A DNA stretch of 64,000 bases from Methylobacterium longum (GCF_022179385.1 NZ_BPQS01000024.1:1-64000); one strand, 5' to 3'; shown: positions 27,310 through 35,127, numbered from the stretch's first letter. Program-made: numbers and translations. The notes: generated by a model not told the origin, from the sequence alone.

Positions 27310-28098
27310 CTAGCGGGGTCCGTCCCCGCTGTCCGTTGCGGCGCGGTCACGGCGCAGCAGGTAGATGTCCATGATCCAGCCGTGCCGGGCCCGCGCCTCC
27401 GCCCGGACCCGCCGGATCGCGTCGCCCACTTCGCCCAGCCGGCCGGAGACCAGGATCTCGTCCGGGCCGCCGAGATAGGCGCCCCAGTAGATCGTCAGGT
27501 CCGGGTCGAGATGGCCAAAGGCCGGGTCGCCGTCGAGCATCACCACGACGCTGTCGGCCTCCGCCGGCCAGCCTGCGGCGAGGCGGCGACCGGTGGTGAT
27601 CAGCACCGACCCGCCGATGCCGTTCAGCGGCACGCCGTGGCGGGCGGCGAGCACCTGCACGCTCGACAGGCCGGGGATCACCGCGCGGGTGAATCCCACG
27701 CGCCCGCGCGCGTCGATCCGGTCGAGGATGCGCAGGATGCTGTCGTAGAGGGCCGGATCCCCCCAGGCCAGGATCGCCCCCACCTCCCCGGCCCCGAGAT
27801 GGTCCGCGAAGGCCGCCTCCAGCCGCTCGGCCCGGGCCGCGTGCCACGCCACGACGGTCCCGCCGTAATCGGCCGGGCGGCGCGGCCGGGGCGGATCCTC
27901 GACCGTGACGACCCGGTGGGGCTTGGCGATGTGGGCCGCGCAGATCCGGCGGCGGATCTCCACGAGGTCGGCGGTCTCGGCGCGCTTGTCGAGGACGAAC
28001 ACCGCGTCGACGTCGGCGAGCGCCCGCACCGCCTGGAGGGTCAGGTGCTCGGGATCGCCCGTGCCGATGCCGATGACCCGGATCTGCCTGTCCTGCAT
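27310..28098 (-). CDS. cobF: Precorrin-6A synthase (deacetylating)
   Basis: A 262-residue SAM-dependent tetrapyrrole methylase of the aerobic cobalamin pathway; CobF methylates C-1 of precorrin-5 with release of acetate. The start IRVIGIGTGDPEHLTLQAV is the methylase P-loop-like SAM motif. ILAWGDPALYDSILRIL and RAVIPGLSSVQVLAARHGVPL are CobF-specific blocks. A GGAGG site precedes ATG 28098. It is isolated from other cob genes and sits between the OCD-family gene and the helicase on the same strand. Confidence 0.93.
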   Translation of the reverse strand: MQDRQIRVIGIGTGDPEHLTLQAVRALADVDAVFVLDKRAETADLVEIRRRICAAHIAKPHRVVTVEDPPRPRRPADYGGTVVAWHAARAERLEAAFADHLGAGEVGAILAWGDPALYDSILRILDRIDARGRVGFTRAVIPGLSSVQVLAARHGVPLNGIGGSVLITTGRRLAAGWPAEADSVVVMLDGDPAFGHLDPDLTIYWGAYLGGPDEILVSGRLGEVGDAIRRVRAEARARHGWIMDIYLLRRDRAATDSGDGPR

Positions 28099-28146
28099 GC
28101 GTGGCGGTCCTCCGCCGGGGCGGGGGAGGGCCGGCGCCGGCCTCCC

Positions 28147-29085
28147 CTACAAGCGCGCGTCGGCTTTGGCGAGGATCGCCCGGGCGATGGTCAGGTCCTG
28201 CAGGGCGATGCCGGAGGAGTCGAACACGGTGATCCGGTCGGGATCGGTCCGGGCCCCCTCCCCGCTCCGCAGCACGTCGCCGAGCGCCGTGAGGCCCGCC
28301 TGAGCCTGCGCGGAGGCGTGCTGGAACTCGCCGATGGTGCGCGACTGCTCCGGCAGGTCGCAGAACAGGGCCGCCCGCTCCAGCAGGGCGGGGGGCAATT
28401 CCTGCTTGCCCTTCGCGTCCGCCCCCATGGCGGCGACGTGCGTGCCCGGCCGGACCCACTCGGCCTCGAACAGCGGCGCGCGGGCGGGCGTGGCCGTGAC
28501 GATCACGTCGGCGGCCGCACAGGCCTCCCGGGGGGCGGCCGACCGCACGGCGATCCCCGAGGTCCCCTGCCCCGCCAGGCGCTCGGCGAACCCCGCGACC
28601 TTGGCGGCGTCCCGGGCGACCACCAGCACCGTCTTGATCGGCAGGATCCGGGCGAGCGCCGCGCACTCGAACGCGGCCTGGTTCCCGGCCCCGAACACGG
28701 CGAGCACCGTCGAATCCGGCCGGGCGAGGACGCTCGCCGCCACCGCGTCGGCGGCGGCGGTCCGGTAGGCGTTGACGCGGCCCGCCTCGATCACCGTGTC
28801 GATCCGGCCGACCGCCTGGTCGAACAGCAGGATCACGGAATTGTGCCGGGGCAGGCCCCGGTCGGGGTTGCCGGGCCAGAACGAGCCGACCTTCAGGCCG
28901 GCATAGGTCGCCGTGGAGCCCGACTTGATCGAGAACCGGTTGGCCGGCTCCGAGCCGTGCCCGAGCACCGCCGGGAACAGGGTGGTGCCGGGGGCGACGG
29001 CCGCGATCAGCGCCTCCCGGGCCGCCGCGAACGCCATGGCGTGGTCGACCAGGGCGGCGGACTCCTCTTCCGAGATGAAGCGCAT
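28147..29085 (-). CDS. Ornithine cyclodeaminase/mu-crystallin family reductase (iminosuccinate reductase, BhcD-like)
   Basis: A 312-residue NAD(P)-dependent protein of the ornithine cyclodeaminase/mu-crystallin family. The Rossmann motif is VFGAGNQAAFECAAL (about 129-143). GLKVGSFWPGN, LPRHNSVILLFDQ and HVAAMGADAKGKQEL resemble the iminosuccinate reductase BhcD of the beta-hydroxyaspartate cycle more than true ornithine cyclodeaminase. It lies downstream of the 3-hydroxyaspartate aldolase-like gene, with a strong GGAGG site before ATG 29085. In context the likely reaction is reduction of iminosuccinate to aspartate. Alternatives are other imine reductions, such as pyrroline-2-carboxylate or alanine dehydrogenase activity. 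Confidence 0.8.
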   Translation of the reverse strand: MRFISEEESAALVDHAMAFAAAREALIAAVAPGTTLFPAVLGHGSEPANRFSIKSGSTATYAGLKVGSFWPGNPDRGLPRHNSVILLFDQAVGRIDTVIEAGRVNAYRTAAADAVAASVLARPDSTVLAVFGAGNQAAFECAALARILPIKTVLVVARDAAKVAGFAERLAGQGTSGIAVRSAAPREACAAADVIVTATPARAPLFEAEWVRPGTHVAAMGADAKGKQELPPALLERAALFCDLPEQSRTIGEFQHASAQAQAGLTALGDVLRSGEGARTDPDRITVFDSSGIALQDLTIARAILAKADARL

Positions 29086-29106
29086 GGTGTGAAGACCTCC
29101 AAAGTC

Positions 29107-29221
29107 ATGGGTTCAAAAGGTCTTGGACCTTTTGCGGGTGCAGGGCGGCGCCCTGCTTTCGGACCAAGCCCGATGTCGGGGCGCCGCCCCGACACCCCGC
29201 CGAAGGGCCTCGGCCCTTTGG
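29107..29221. repeat. Cluster of four palindromes (REP-like) between aldolase and reductase genes
   Basis: Four inverted repeats in 110 bases: CAAAAGGTC-ttg-GACCTTTTG (29114-29134), one around CAGGGCGGCGCCCTG (29140-29155), TGTCGGGGC-gcc-GCCCCGACA (29174-29194) and AAGGGCC-tc-GGCCCTT (29204-29219). Similar AAGGGC/GCCCTT hairpins recur at 31649-31671 and 49600-49620. They could attenuate or stabilise the operon mRNA. Confidence 0.75.
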
Positions 29222-29228
29222 AATCCCG

Positions 29229-30350
29229 TTACAACGTCATGCCGCGGGCGGTGACCGGCCAGACGGCCTCGACCCGGCCGTTCCGCACGCCCACGTACCA
29301 GTCGTAGACGTTGACCGTCGGGTCGCAATGGCCGGGGATCAGCTTCAGGCGCTCGTTGAGCCTCAGCACGTTGCCGGGATCGCTGATCACCCCGTGCTCG
29401 TCCGAGCACTTGATGTACGCGACATCCTCCCGGCCGAACACCACCGGCAGGCCGCTGTCGATGCTCTGCGCCTTCAAGCCGGCATCGCAGATCGCGACAT
29501 CGGCCTTCGCCTTGCTCATGATCGCCGTGACGATGAACAGGCTGTTCTCGAATTCCGCGATCGGCTGCCCGTCGGCGTCCTTCACCCGCTGGTAATCCGC
29601 GTCCATGAAGACGTAGGAGCCGCATTGCAGCTCGTTGTAGACGCCGCTGCCGCCCTCCAGGGCGAAGCTGCCGGTGCCGGCGCCCGCGACGATGTCGCAG
29701 CTCAGGCCCTCGGCCTTCAGCAGGTCCACGGTGCGCCGCGTCTCGTCGATCGCCGTCTGGATCAGGGCCTTCCGTTCGTCGTAGTCGCGCACGTGCTGGG
29801 CCTTGCCCTGGTAGGCCTGCAGACCGGCGAAGGCGAGGCCCGGCGCCGCCGCGATCCGCTGCGCGATCGCCACCGCGGGCTCCCCCGGGGCGACGCCGCA
29901 GCGGCCGGCGCCGACGTCGATCTCGACCAGGCACTCGAGGGTGACCCCGTACTTGACGGCCGCCGCCGACAGGTCGTCGACGTTGCCGAGGTCGTCGACG
30001 CAGACCAGCACCCGCGCCCGCGTGGCGAGGGCCGCCAGGCGCTCGATCTTCTGAGGCGCGACCACTTGGTTGGAGACCAGAACGTCGCGAATGCCGGCAT
30101 TCACCAGCGCCTCGGCCTCGCTGACCTTCTGGCAGCAGACGCCGCAGGCGCCGCCGCGCTCGATCTGCACCACCGCGATGTCGGAGGATTTGTGCGTCTT
30201 GGCGTGTGCCCGGTGGCGCAGGCCGTGCGCCTTCATGAAGCTGCCGAGCTTCTCCACGTTGCGCTCGAACGCGTCGAGATCGACCATGAGGCAGGGGGTG
30301 TCGACCTCCTCGACCGGCATGCCGACGCGGGCGGGAATGTTGTTGCGCAT
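29229..30350 (-). CDS. DSD1-family PLP enzyme, probable 3-hydroxy-D-aspartate aldolase (BhcC-like)
   Basis: A 373-residue fold-type-III PLP enzyme of the D-threonine aldolase/D-serine dehydratase group. The internal aldimine lysine is Lys51 in HRAHAKTHKSSDIA. The divalent-metal pair His341/Asp343 is in the family's C-terminal GHCD motif. GGACGVCCQKVSEAEALVNAGI and DVLVSNQVV match 3-hydroxyaspartate aldolases (DhaA/BhcC), which catalyse glyoxylate + glycine to and from 3-hydroxyaspartate. D-threonine aldolase is the main alternative. An AGGAGAC site precedes ATG 30350. It starts 36 bases after the PLP-lyase gene ends, in the riboswitch operon. Confidence 0.85.
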   Translation of the reverse strand: MRNNIPARVGMPVEEVDTPCLMVDLDAFERNVEKLGSFMKAHGLRHRAHAKTHKSSDIAVVQIERGGACGVCCQKVSEAEALVNAGIRDVLVSNQVVAPQKIERLAALATRARVLVCVDDLGNVDDLSAAAVKYGVTLECLVEIDVGAGRCGVAPGEPAVAIAQRIAAAPGLAFAGLQAYQGKAQHVRDYDERKALIQTAIDETRRTVDLLKAEGLSCDIVAGAGTGSFALEGGSGVYNELQCGSYVFMDADYQRVKDADGQPIAEFENSLFIVTAIMSKAKADVAICDAGLKAQSIDSGLPVVFGREDVAYIKCSDEHGVISDPGNVLRLNERLKLIPGHCDPTVNVYDWYVGVRNGRVEAVWPVTARGMTL

Positions 30351-30386
30351 GGAGTGTCTCCTCGGGATCGGGTCAGCGGGTCGGCG

Positions 30387-31526
30387 TCACGGGGTGGGAC
30401 CCAGAAGCTCGGCGATGCGCGGCGTCGCCTTGATGCCGGTGCCGGTGAGGACCACCACGGTGGTCTCCTCCGGCCGGATCGCGCCGCGCGCGGTGAGGTC
30501 GGTGAGCGCGGCCGCGGCCATCGCGCAGGTCGGCTCGACGTAGAGGCCCGATCGGGCGAGCTCCATCAGGGCCGTCTCGATCGCCGGCTCGGAGACCGCC
30601 ACGGTGCCGCCGCCGGACCGGCGGAGCGCCGCCAGCACCTCACGGCCGCGCACCGGCTGCGCGATCGAGGCACCCTCGGCGAGGGTCGGCCGCGGGGTGA
30701 CCGGCACGAAGTCGTCGGCGCCGGCCTCGAAGCCCGCATGCAGGGGGGCGCAATGGCTCGGCTGCACGGCGTAGAGCCGCGGCAGGCGGGCGATCTCGCC
30801 CCGGCGCAGCAGCTCCGAGAAGCCGATGTCGCAGCCGAGGATGTTGCTGCCCGCCCCGCAGGGGATGATGACGTTGTCGGGCGCCCGGAAGCCCAGATCC
30901 TCCCAGAGCTCGTAGGCGAGGGTCTTGGTGCCCTGAAGGAAATGGGCCTGCCAGTTGTGGCTGGCGTAGAAGATCGCCTCCGCCTGCCGCACGGCGGCGT
31001 CGGCGGTGTCCTGGCGAGAGCCGGGGATCAGCTCGACCTCGGCGCCCGCCGCGCGCATCTGCACGGTCTTGGCCGGCGAGGTCGAGGCCGGGACCAGGAT
31101 CTTCGCCCGCATGCCGGCGGCGGCCGCGTAGGTCGCCACCGCGGCGCCGCCGTTGCCGGAGGAATCCTCCAAGACCGCGCCGATCCCCTGCTGGCGCAGG
31201 ATCGACAGCATCACGGCGGCGCCGCGATCCTTGAAGCTGCCGGAGGGCGCGAACCATTCGAGCTTGAAATGGGCGTGGCCGCCCCGCCAGGGCCGGCGCA
31301 CCAGCGGCGTGCAGCCCTCCCCGAGGGTCACCGGATCCGAGACGGCCACCGGCAGCGCGGCGGCGTAGCGCCAGAGGGAGCGCTCGGCCGTATCGATCTC
31401 CCCACGATCGATGCCGGGAAGATCCGTGATCATCAGCGGCCCGCCCGTCTCCGAGCGCCAGCGCGGCGTCTCGATCGGGTAGGTCGCCCCGGTGGCGGGG
31501 TCGAGATAGGCGGCGAATGAGGGCAT
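30387..31526 (-). CDS. Fold-type-II PLP lyase, threonine synthase-like (candidate hydroxyaspartate dehydratase)
   Basis: A 379-residue fold-type-II PLP enzyme. The PLP lysine is Lys99 in SGSFKDRGAAV, the form used by threonine synthases. The phosphate loop is GAGSN (IIPCGAGSNILG), and DSSGNGGAAVATYAAAAG is the asparagine loop. It has a threonine-synthase-like N-terminal segment (LDPATGATYPIE) but lies among 3-hydroxyaspartate genes, far from thrA/thrB. In this context it could deaminate beta-hydroxyaspartate to iminosuccinate, the BhcB step. BhcB itself belongs to the shorter serine/threonine dehydratase branch, so this would be a non-orthologous replacement. A genuine threonine synthase is not excluded. 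Confidence 0.78.
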   Translation of the reverse strand: MPSFAAYLDPATGATYPIETPRWRSETGGPLMITDLPGIDRGEIDTAERSLWRYAAALPVAVSDPVTLGEGCTPLVRRPWRGGHAHFKLEWFAPSGSFKDRGAAVMLSILRQQGIGAVLEDSSGNGGAAVATYAAAAGMRAKILVPASTSPAKTVQMRAAGAEVELIPGSRQDTADAAVRQAEAIFYASHNWQAHFLQGTKTLAYELWEDLGFRAPDNVIIPCGAGSNILGCDIGFSELLRRGEIARLPRLYAVQPSHCAPLHAGFEAGADDFVPVTPRPTLAEGASIAQPVRGREVLAALRRSGGGTVAVSEPAIETALMELARSGLYVEPTCAMAAAALTDLTARGAIRPEETTVVVLTGTGIKATPRIAELLGPTP

Positions 31527-31648
31527 CGCGGCTCGGTTTCCGGGGCGGCTCGGAAAGAGAATACAAAATAATCTCAGGCGGCGCGCCCCCCGTCTCGGGG
31601 ATGGGACCGCGCGCCGCGATGTGCGTCAGGGCTCCGCCCCGAAACCCG

Positions 31649-31671
31649 CCAAAGGGCTGCAAGCCCTTTGG
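31649..31671. repeat. Intergenic palindrome (CCAAAGGGCT-gca-AGCCCTTTGG)
   Basis: A perfect 10-bp-arm hairpin in the 156-base gap between the dadA-like gene and the PLP-lyase gene. There is no T tract, so it is more likely a repeat-family element or mRNA processing or attenuation site than a full terminator. It belongs to the same AAGGGC/GCCCTT family as the elements at 29.2 and 49.6 kb. Confidence 0.7.
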
Positions 31672-31682
31672 AAACCCGGGAC

Positions 31683-32957
31683 TCAGGCCGCGAGCGGCAG
31701 GAGGGTCCGCTCCGGGGCGTGCTCGGCGGCGATCGCCCCGGCGACGAGTTCGGCGGTGGCGCCCGACAGGGTCCAGCCGAGATGGCCGTGGCCGGTATTG
31801 TAGAACACCCCCGGCCGGCGGCCCCGGCCGACCTTGGGCAGCATGTTCGGCAGCATCGGGCGCAGGCCGCTCCAGGCCACCACCCGGTCGGTGTCGACAC
31901 GCGGGAACTGCTCCCGGGTCCAGTCGACCAGCGGCTGGATCCGGTCGTGGCGGATGTCGCGGTTGAAGCCGTTGAACTCGGCCGTGCCGGCGACCCGCAG
32001 GCGCTCGTCGCCGAGGCGGCTCGTGACGATCTTGGCCGCCTCGTCGAGGATGCTCACCTCGGGTGCCGCAGCTTGCGCCTCCGGGGTCAGCAGGTTCACG
32101 GTGATCGAGTAGCCCTTCACCGGGTAGACGTTGACCCGGTCGCCGAGCATCGCCGCGAAGTGCCGGCTGGCGCAGCCCGCGCAGATCACCACCGCGTCGG
32201 CCTGCAGGCTCTGCGGCGCCTCGGCGGCATGACCCGTGAGATGCCCAGCCTGCCGCCAGCCGACGGCGTAGCCCCCCTCCCCCGACGTGATCGTCGCGAC
32301 ATCGGCGTCCTGGATGAAGCGGACGCCCTTGCGGGCGCAGGCAGCGGCCAGACCTCGCGTGAACTTGTGGATGTCGCCGGTGGCGTCCGAGGGCGTGAAG
32401 TAGCCGCCGTGATAGGTGCCGGCCAGCGTCGGCTCGATGGCCCGGATCTCCTCCGGGGTCACGGCGTAGCGCTCCAGGCCCCCTTCCCGCAGCAGGGCGT
32501 TGACGGCCGTGGCCTTCTCGAAGTTCGCCCGGTCCCGGTAGAAATGCAGGATGCCGCGGGTCTTCAGGTCGAAATCGATCCCCTCGGCCGCCGCCATGGC
32601 GAACAGGGCCTCCCGGGCCTTCAGCGCCAGCCGCACGGTCTCCACCGTGTTCGCGCGGTAATGGGCGATCTCGCGGACGAACTCCGCCATCCAGGACAGC
32701 TTGTGCCAGGAGGGCTTGGGATTCATCAGCAGCGGCGCGTCGCGGCGCATCATCCAGCGCAGGCCCTGCATCACCGTGGAGAGCTTGTTCCAGACCTCGG
32801 CGTTGCAGGCCGAGAGCTGGCCGCCATTGGCGAAGGATGTCTCCATGGCGGCGTAGCGCTGCCGGTCGAGGACGGTGACGCGGTAGCCGCGCTGGGCGAG
32901 CGCATAGGCGGTCGTCACGCCGGTGATGCCGGCGCCGATCACGGCGATGTGGGTCAT
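31683..32957 (-). CDS. D-amino acid dehydrogenase-like flavoprotein (DadA family), first gene of riboswitch operon
   Basis: A 424-residue FAD-dependent oxidoreductase of the DadA/glycine oxidase family. The dinucleotide motif is IAVIGAGITGVTTAYALA (4-21). PSWHKLSWMAEFVREI and the C-terminal YNTGHGHLGWTLSGATAEL are DadA signatures. It lies 65 bases downstream of a tandem glycine riboswitch. That suggests the substrate is glycine, or an amino acid whose breakdown is tied to glycine, giving glyoxylate and ammonia. A conventional D-alanine dehydrogenase role is possible, but no alanine racemase gene is adjacent. ATG 32957 begins the flavin motif; a longer open frame continues into the riboswitch and is rejected. 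Confidence 0.88.
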   Translation of the reverse strand: MTHIAVIGAGITGVTTAYALAQRGYRVTVLDRQRYAAMETSFANGGQLSACNAEVWNKLSTVMQGLRWMMRRDAPLLMNPKPSWHKLSWMAEFVREIAHYRANTVETVRLALKAREALFAMAAAEGIDFDLKTRGILHFYRDRANFEKATAVNALLREGGLERYAVTPEEIRAIEPTLAGTYHGGYFTPSDATGDIHKFTRGLAAACARKGVRFIQDADVATITSGEGGYAVGWRQAGHLTGHAAEAPQSLQADAVVICAGCASRHFAAMLGDRVNVYPVKGYSITVNLLTPEAQAAAPEVSILDEAAKIVTSRLGDERLRVAGTAEFNGFNRDIRHDRIQPLVDWTREQFPRVDTDRVVAWSGLRPMLPNMLPKVGRGRRPGVFYNTGHGHLGWTLSGATAELVAGAIAAEHAPERTLLPLAA

Positions 32958-33022
32958 GGGTGGGACTCCGGAACGAGGACGCGTGGAGGCCGCCTCAAGC
33001 GGTCGGCCGGTTGCGCGCCCCA

Positions 33023-33230
33023 TCTGTCCCGGTGCCTGAGAGCTTGATCCGCTTCCGGCCCTGGCGAGGCCTTTCCGCGGACGTCCCCTTCGGCGGGTGC
33101 CCACGGGCTCGCCCGCTGCACCGCTCTCCAGATCGCCCTGACGACACGGTTCCGGTGCCTGAGAGTTTCCGGGGCGGTTGCTCCGTCGGCGCCGGGTCCC
33201 CCTCTGGTTGGGAAGATCCCGGTCTCTCCC
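33023..33230 (-). promoter_or_regulatory. Tandem (two-aptamer) glycine riboswitch
   Basis: Read on the minus strand, two glycine aptamers follow each other. Aptamer I (33230 to 33154) begins GGGAGAG, has the core GCGCCGACGGAGCAACCGCC and ends AAACTCTCAGGCACCGG. Aptamer II (33130 to 33023) begins TGGAGAGCGG, has CACCCGCCGAAGGGG and ends AGCTCTCAGGCACCGGGACAG. The linker is about 23 bases. These are the consensus blocks of the gcvT-type glycine riboswitch, in the cooperative tandem form. Downstream, a CCGC-ttgag-GCGG hairpin near 33000 may be part of the expression platform; no T-tailed terminator is seen, so control could be translational. The first gene downstream is the DadA-like flavoprotein. 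Confidence 0.95.
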
Positions 33231-33414
33231 GCATCGTCGCGATGGGCTAATCCCTGGATACGCCGATTCGGCCGCCCGGGAGAAGCCCGGATTCCCGGCA
33301 CCCTGCCCGTTCCGCGGACAGCGGCTGCGCACTGTCACCGGCGGGGATTCCCCGCCAGCCGCTCCGACCGTGGGGCGACCGGGGCGCGGCAGCCGGGGCG
33401 CAGGGTCCGGGGCG

Positions 33415-33462
33415 CATCCGCATCCGCATCCGCATCCGCATCCGCATCCGCATCCGCATCCG
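33415..33462. repeat. Hexanucleotide microsatellite (CATCCG)8
   Basis: Eight perfect CATCCG units, upstream of the riboswitch leader on one side and of the small membrane-protein gene on the other. It opens frames reading HP repeats (plus) or MR repeats (minus), which are not taken as protein. Copy-number change here could alter the distance between promoter and riboswitch, whose transcription start is not visible to me. Confidence 0.93.
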
Positions 33463-33543
33463 CGCGGGCGACGACCCGCGGGCTCCGTTCACGGAACGCA
33501 AACCAAAAAATAGAGGCCGATTTACTGATAAAAGCGAATTCTT

Positions 33544-33873
33544 ATGCTCTCAGCAACGAATACAGCAATATTGAATCTCCTCGCAGAGGATCTGTCGACG
33601 CATGATCCTCGTCGGTTTCAGGCGGATGGCGCGATGGCGAAGTGGATACCCGGCGCGGCCGTGTTCGGCCTCCTGTGCCTGATGATCATCCCGGCCCCCG
33701 GGATCTGGGGGGTACTGATCGGGGCCGTCTGCGTGCTGGCGATCGTCGGCAGCCTGTGCATGCTGCTCCTGGACCGGGTGGCGACCGCTCTCCTGGCCTG
33801 GCGCGCCCGCCCCCGGAAGATCGGCAGGAGCCGGGCGGTGCATGCGGGCTCTCGGATGACGCGGAAGGTCTGA
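33544..33873 (+). CDS. Small putative membrane protein, unknown
   Basis: A 109-residue frame with two predicted membrane segments (IPGAAVFGLLCLMIIPAPG and VLIGAVCVLAIVGSLCMLLLD) and a basic C-terminus. An AT-richer stretch (33505-33545) just upstream could hold a promoter. The start is uncertain: ATG 33544 has no clear ribosome site and ATG 33634 (MAKWIPGAA) sits just before the first membrane segment. I recognise no family. The GST gene follows 98 bases downstream. Confidence 0.55.
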   Translation: MLSATNTAILNLLAEDLSTHDPRRFQADGAMAKWIPGAAVFGLLCLMIIPAPGIWGVLIGAVCVLAIVGSLCMLLLDRVATALLAWRARPRKIGRSRAVHAGSRMTRKV

Positions 33874-33971
33874 CCGTCCGGCGCCGCGCCGCCGGGGTCT
33901 GGATTCGGCGCGGCATCGGTGCAAGGTCCCGGCGCCCTAATCGCGGCGCCACGATCAACCGGGACGGTCCG

Positions 33972-34589
33972 ATGAAGCTTCTCTACTCCCCCGCCTCCCC
34001 CTATGCCCGCAAGGTGCTGGTCCTCGCCCACGAGACCGGGCTGATCGACCGGCTCGCCGTCATCGTGGCCGGCGCTTCCCCGACCGGGCCCTCCGCGGAG
34101 GTCGCCGCCCACAACCCGCTGGGCAAGATCCCCGCGCTGGTGCTGGAGGACGGCACCGCCCTCTACGACAGCCGCGTGATCTGCGAGTATCTCGACGGCC
34201 TCTCGGCCGGGCCGCGCCTGTTCCCCGAGGGTGCCGCCCGCTGGGACGCGCTGACCCGGCAGGCCCTCGCCGACGGCCTGCTCGATGCGGCGCTGCTCAC
34301 CCGTTACGAGCGGGTGCTCCGCCCGGAGGAAAAGCGCTGGGACGCCTGGGATTCCGGCCAGACCGGCAAGATCCGGTCGGCGCTCGACCGGTTCGAGACC
34401 CTGGTGGGCGGCGACGCGGACGGTGGGCCGGCCCTCGACATCGGCACCCTCGCGATGGCCTGCGCGCTGGGCTACCTCGACCTGCGCTTCCCCGACCTCG
34501 CGTGGCGGGCGGGCCGCCCGGCGCTCGCGGCATGGTACGGGGCGTTCGAGCGCCGGCCCTCCATGGCGGCCACCGTGCCGAAGGGCTGA
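33972..34589 (+). CDS. Glutathione S-transferase family protein
   Basis: A 205-residue GST. The thioredoxin-like N-terminal domain (MKLLYSPASPYARKVLVLAHE, 1-80) has the NPLGKIPALVLEDG cis-proline block and YDSRVICEYLD glutathione-binding turn. The all-helical C-terminal domain spans about 90-200, with DIGTLAMACALGYLDLRF as its N-capping motif. It resembles the small bacterial YibF-like GSTs. The substrate is unknown; detoxification or thiol exchange is typical. A CGGTCCG sequence precedes ATG 33972 without a strong ribosome site. Confidence 0.92.
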   Translation: MKLLYSPASPYARKVLVLAHETGLIDRLAVIVAGASPTGPSAEVAAHNPLGKIPALVLEDGTALYDSRVICEYLDGLSAGPRLFPEGAARWDALTRQALADGLLDAALLTRYERVLRPEEKRWDAWDSGQTGKIRSALDRFETLVGGDADGGPALDIGTLAMACALGYLDLRFPDLAWRAGRPALAAWYGAFERRPSMAATVPKG

Positions 34590-34653
34590 GAAGCCCGCCC
34601 TCGGTCAGACACGCGCTCCTCCGCCGAACCGGCCTGCCCCCGGCGGAGAGCGC

Positions 34654-35127
34654 TCAAGGCCGGGACGGGTCGACGGTCGCGTAGGGATGGGTCGAGCCGA
34701 GCGGGTCGGCGAGGAAATTCTCGACCGTCCCGGCGCCCGTGCCGAAGGTGATGAGCAGGAAGCCGCCCGCCAGGGCGAAGTTCTTGAGGAAGTCCCAGAA
34801 CAGCGCGCGGCCCTGGCCGCCGGTCCAGAAGTCGCCCGGCACCCAGAACTGCTTCCACAGCAGCGCCGTGACCCCGCAATAGCCGGCCATCACGAAGGCG
34901 GCGGCCCGGTCGGCGGTCCCGGTGAGGATGCAGAGCGACATCCCGATCTCGACGGCAAGCCCCATCAGGATCAGCGCCGTGGCGGCGGCGGTCGCGTGCA
35001 CGGCCTCCCGGGCCTGCCCGACGGCGCCCCTGAAGTTCAGGATCTTGTCGAGGGCGCTGAACGGCAGGAACAGCAGCACGAGGAGTAGGCGGACGCCGAA
35101 CGCGATCGCGACGCTGAGGCTGGCCAT
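34654..35127 (-). CDS. DoxX-family membrane protein
   Basis: A 157-residue four-helix membrane protein of the DoxX/DoxD superfamily. Hydrophobic segments lie at about 5-23, 45-65, 68-87 and 115-133, with LLLVLLFLPFSALDKILNF as the first helix. Members are linked to thiosulfate oxidation or to redox complexes, but most are uncharacterised. ATG 35127 gives a natural N-terminus; the extra upstream codons are Gly/Pro/Arg-rich and unlikely. It is convergent with the GST gene. Confidence 0.85.
   Translation of the reverse strand: MASLSVAIAFGVRLLLVLLFLPFSALDKILNFRGAVGQAREAVHATAAATALILMGLAVEIGMSLCILTGTADRAAAFVMAGYCGVTALLWKQFWVPGDFWTGGQGRALFWDFLKNFALAGGFLLITFGTGAGTVENFLADPLGSTHPYATVDPSRP

Noticed and set aside
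25315..29307. 1330-residue plus-strand frame
   Set aside because: Antisense to the helicase, cobF and OCD-family genes, with no recognisable domain.
31683..33338. A 551-residue DadA-like protein starting in the riboswitch
   Set aside because: The extra 127 residues are translated aptamer sequence; the flavin motif begins at ATG 32957.
33178..33513. Frames with HP or MR repeats
   Set aside because: Translation of the CATCCG microsatellite and of the riboswitch leader.
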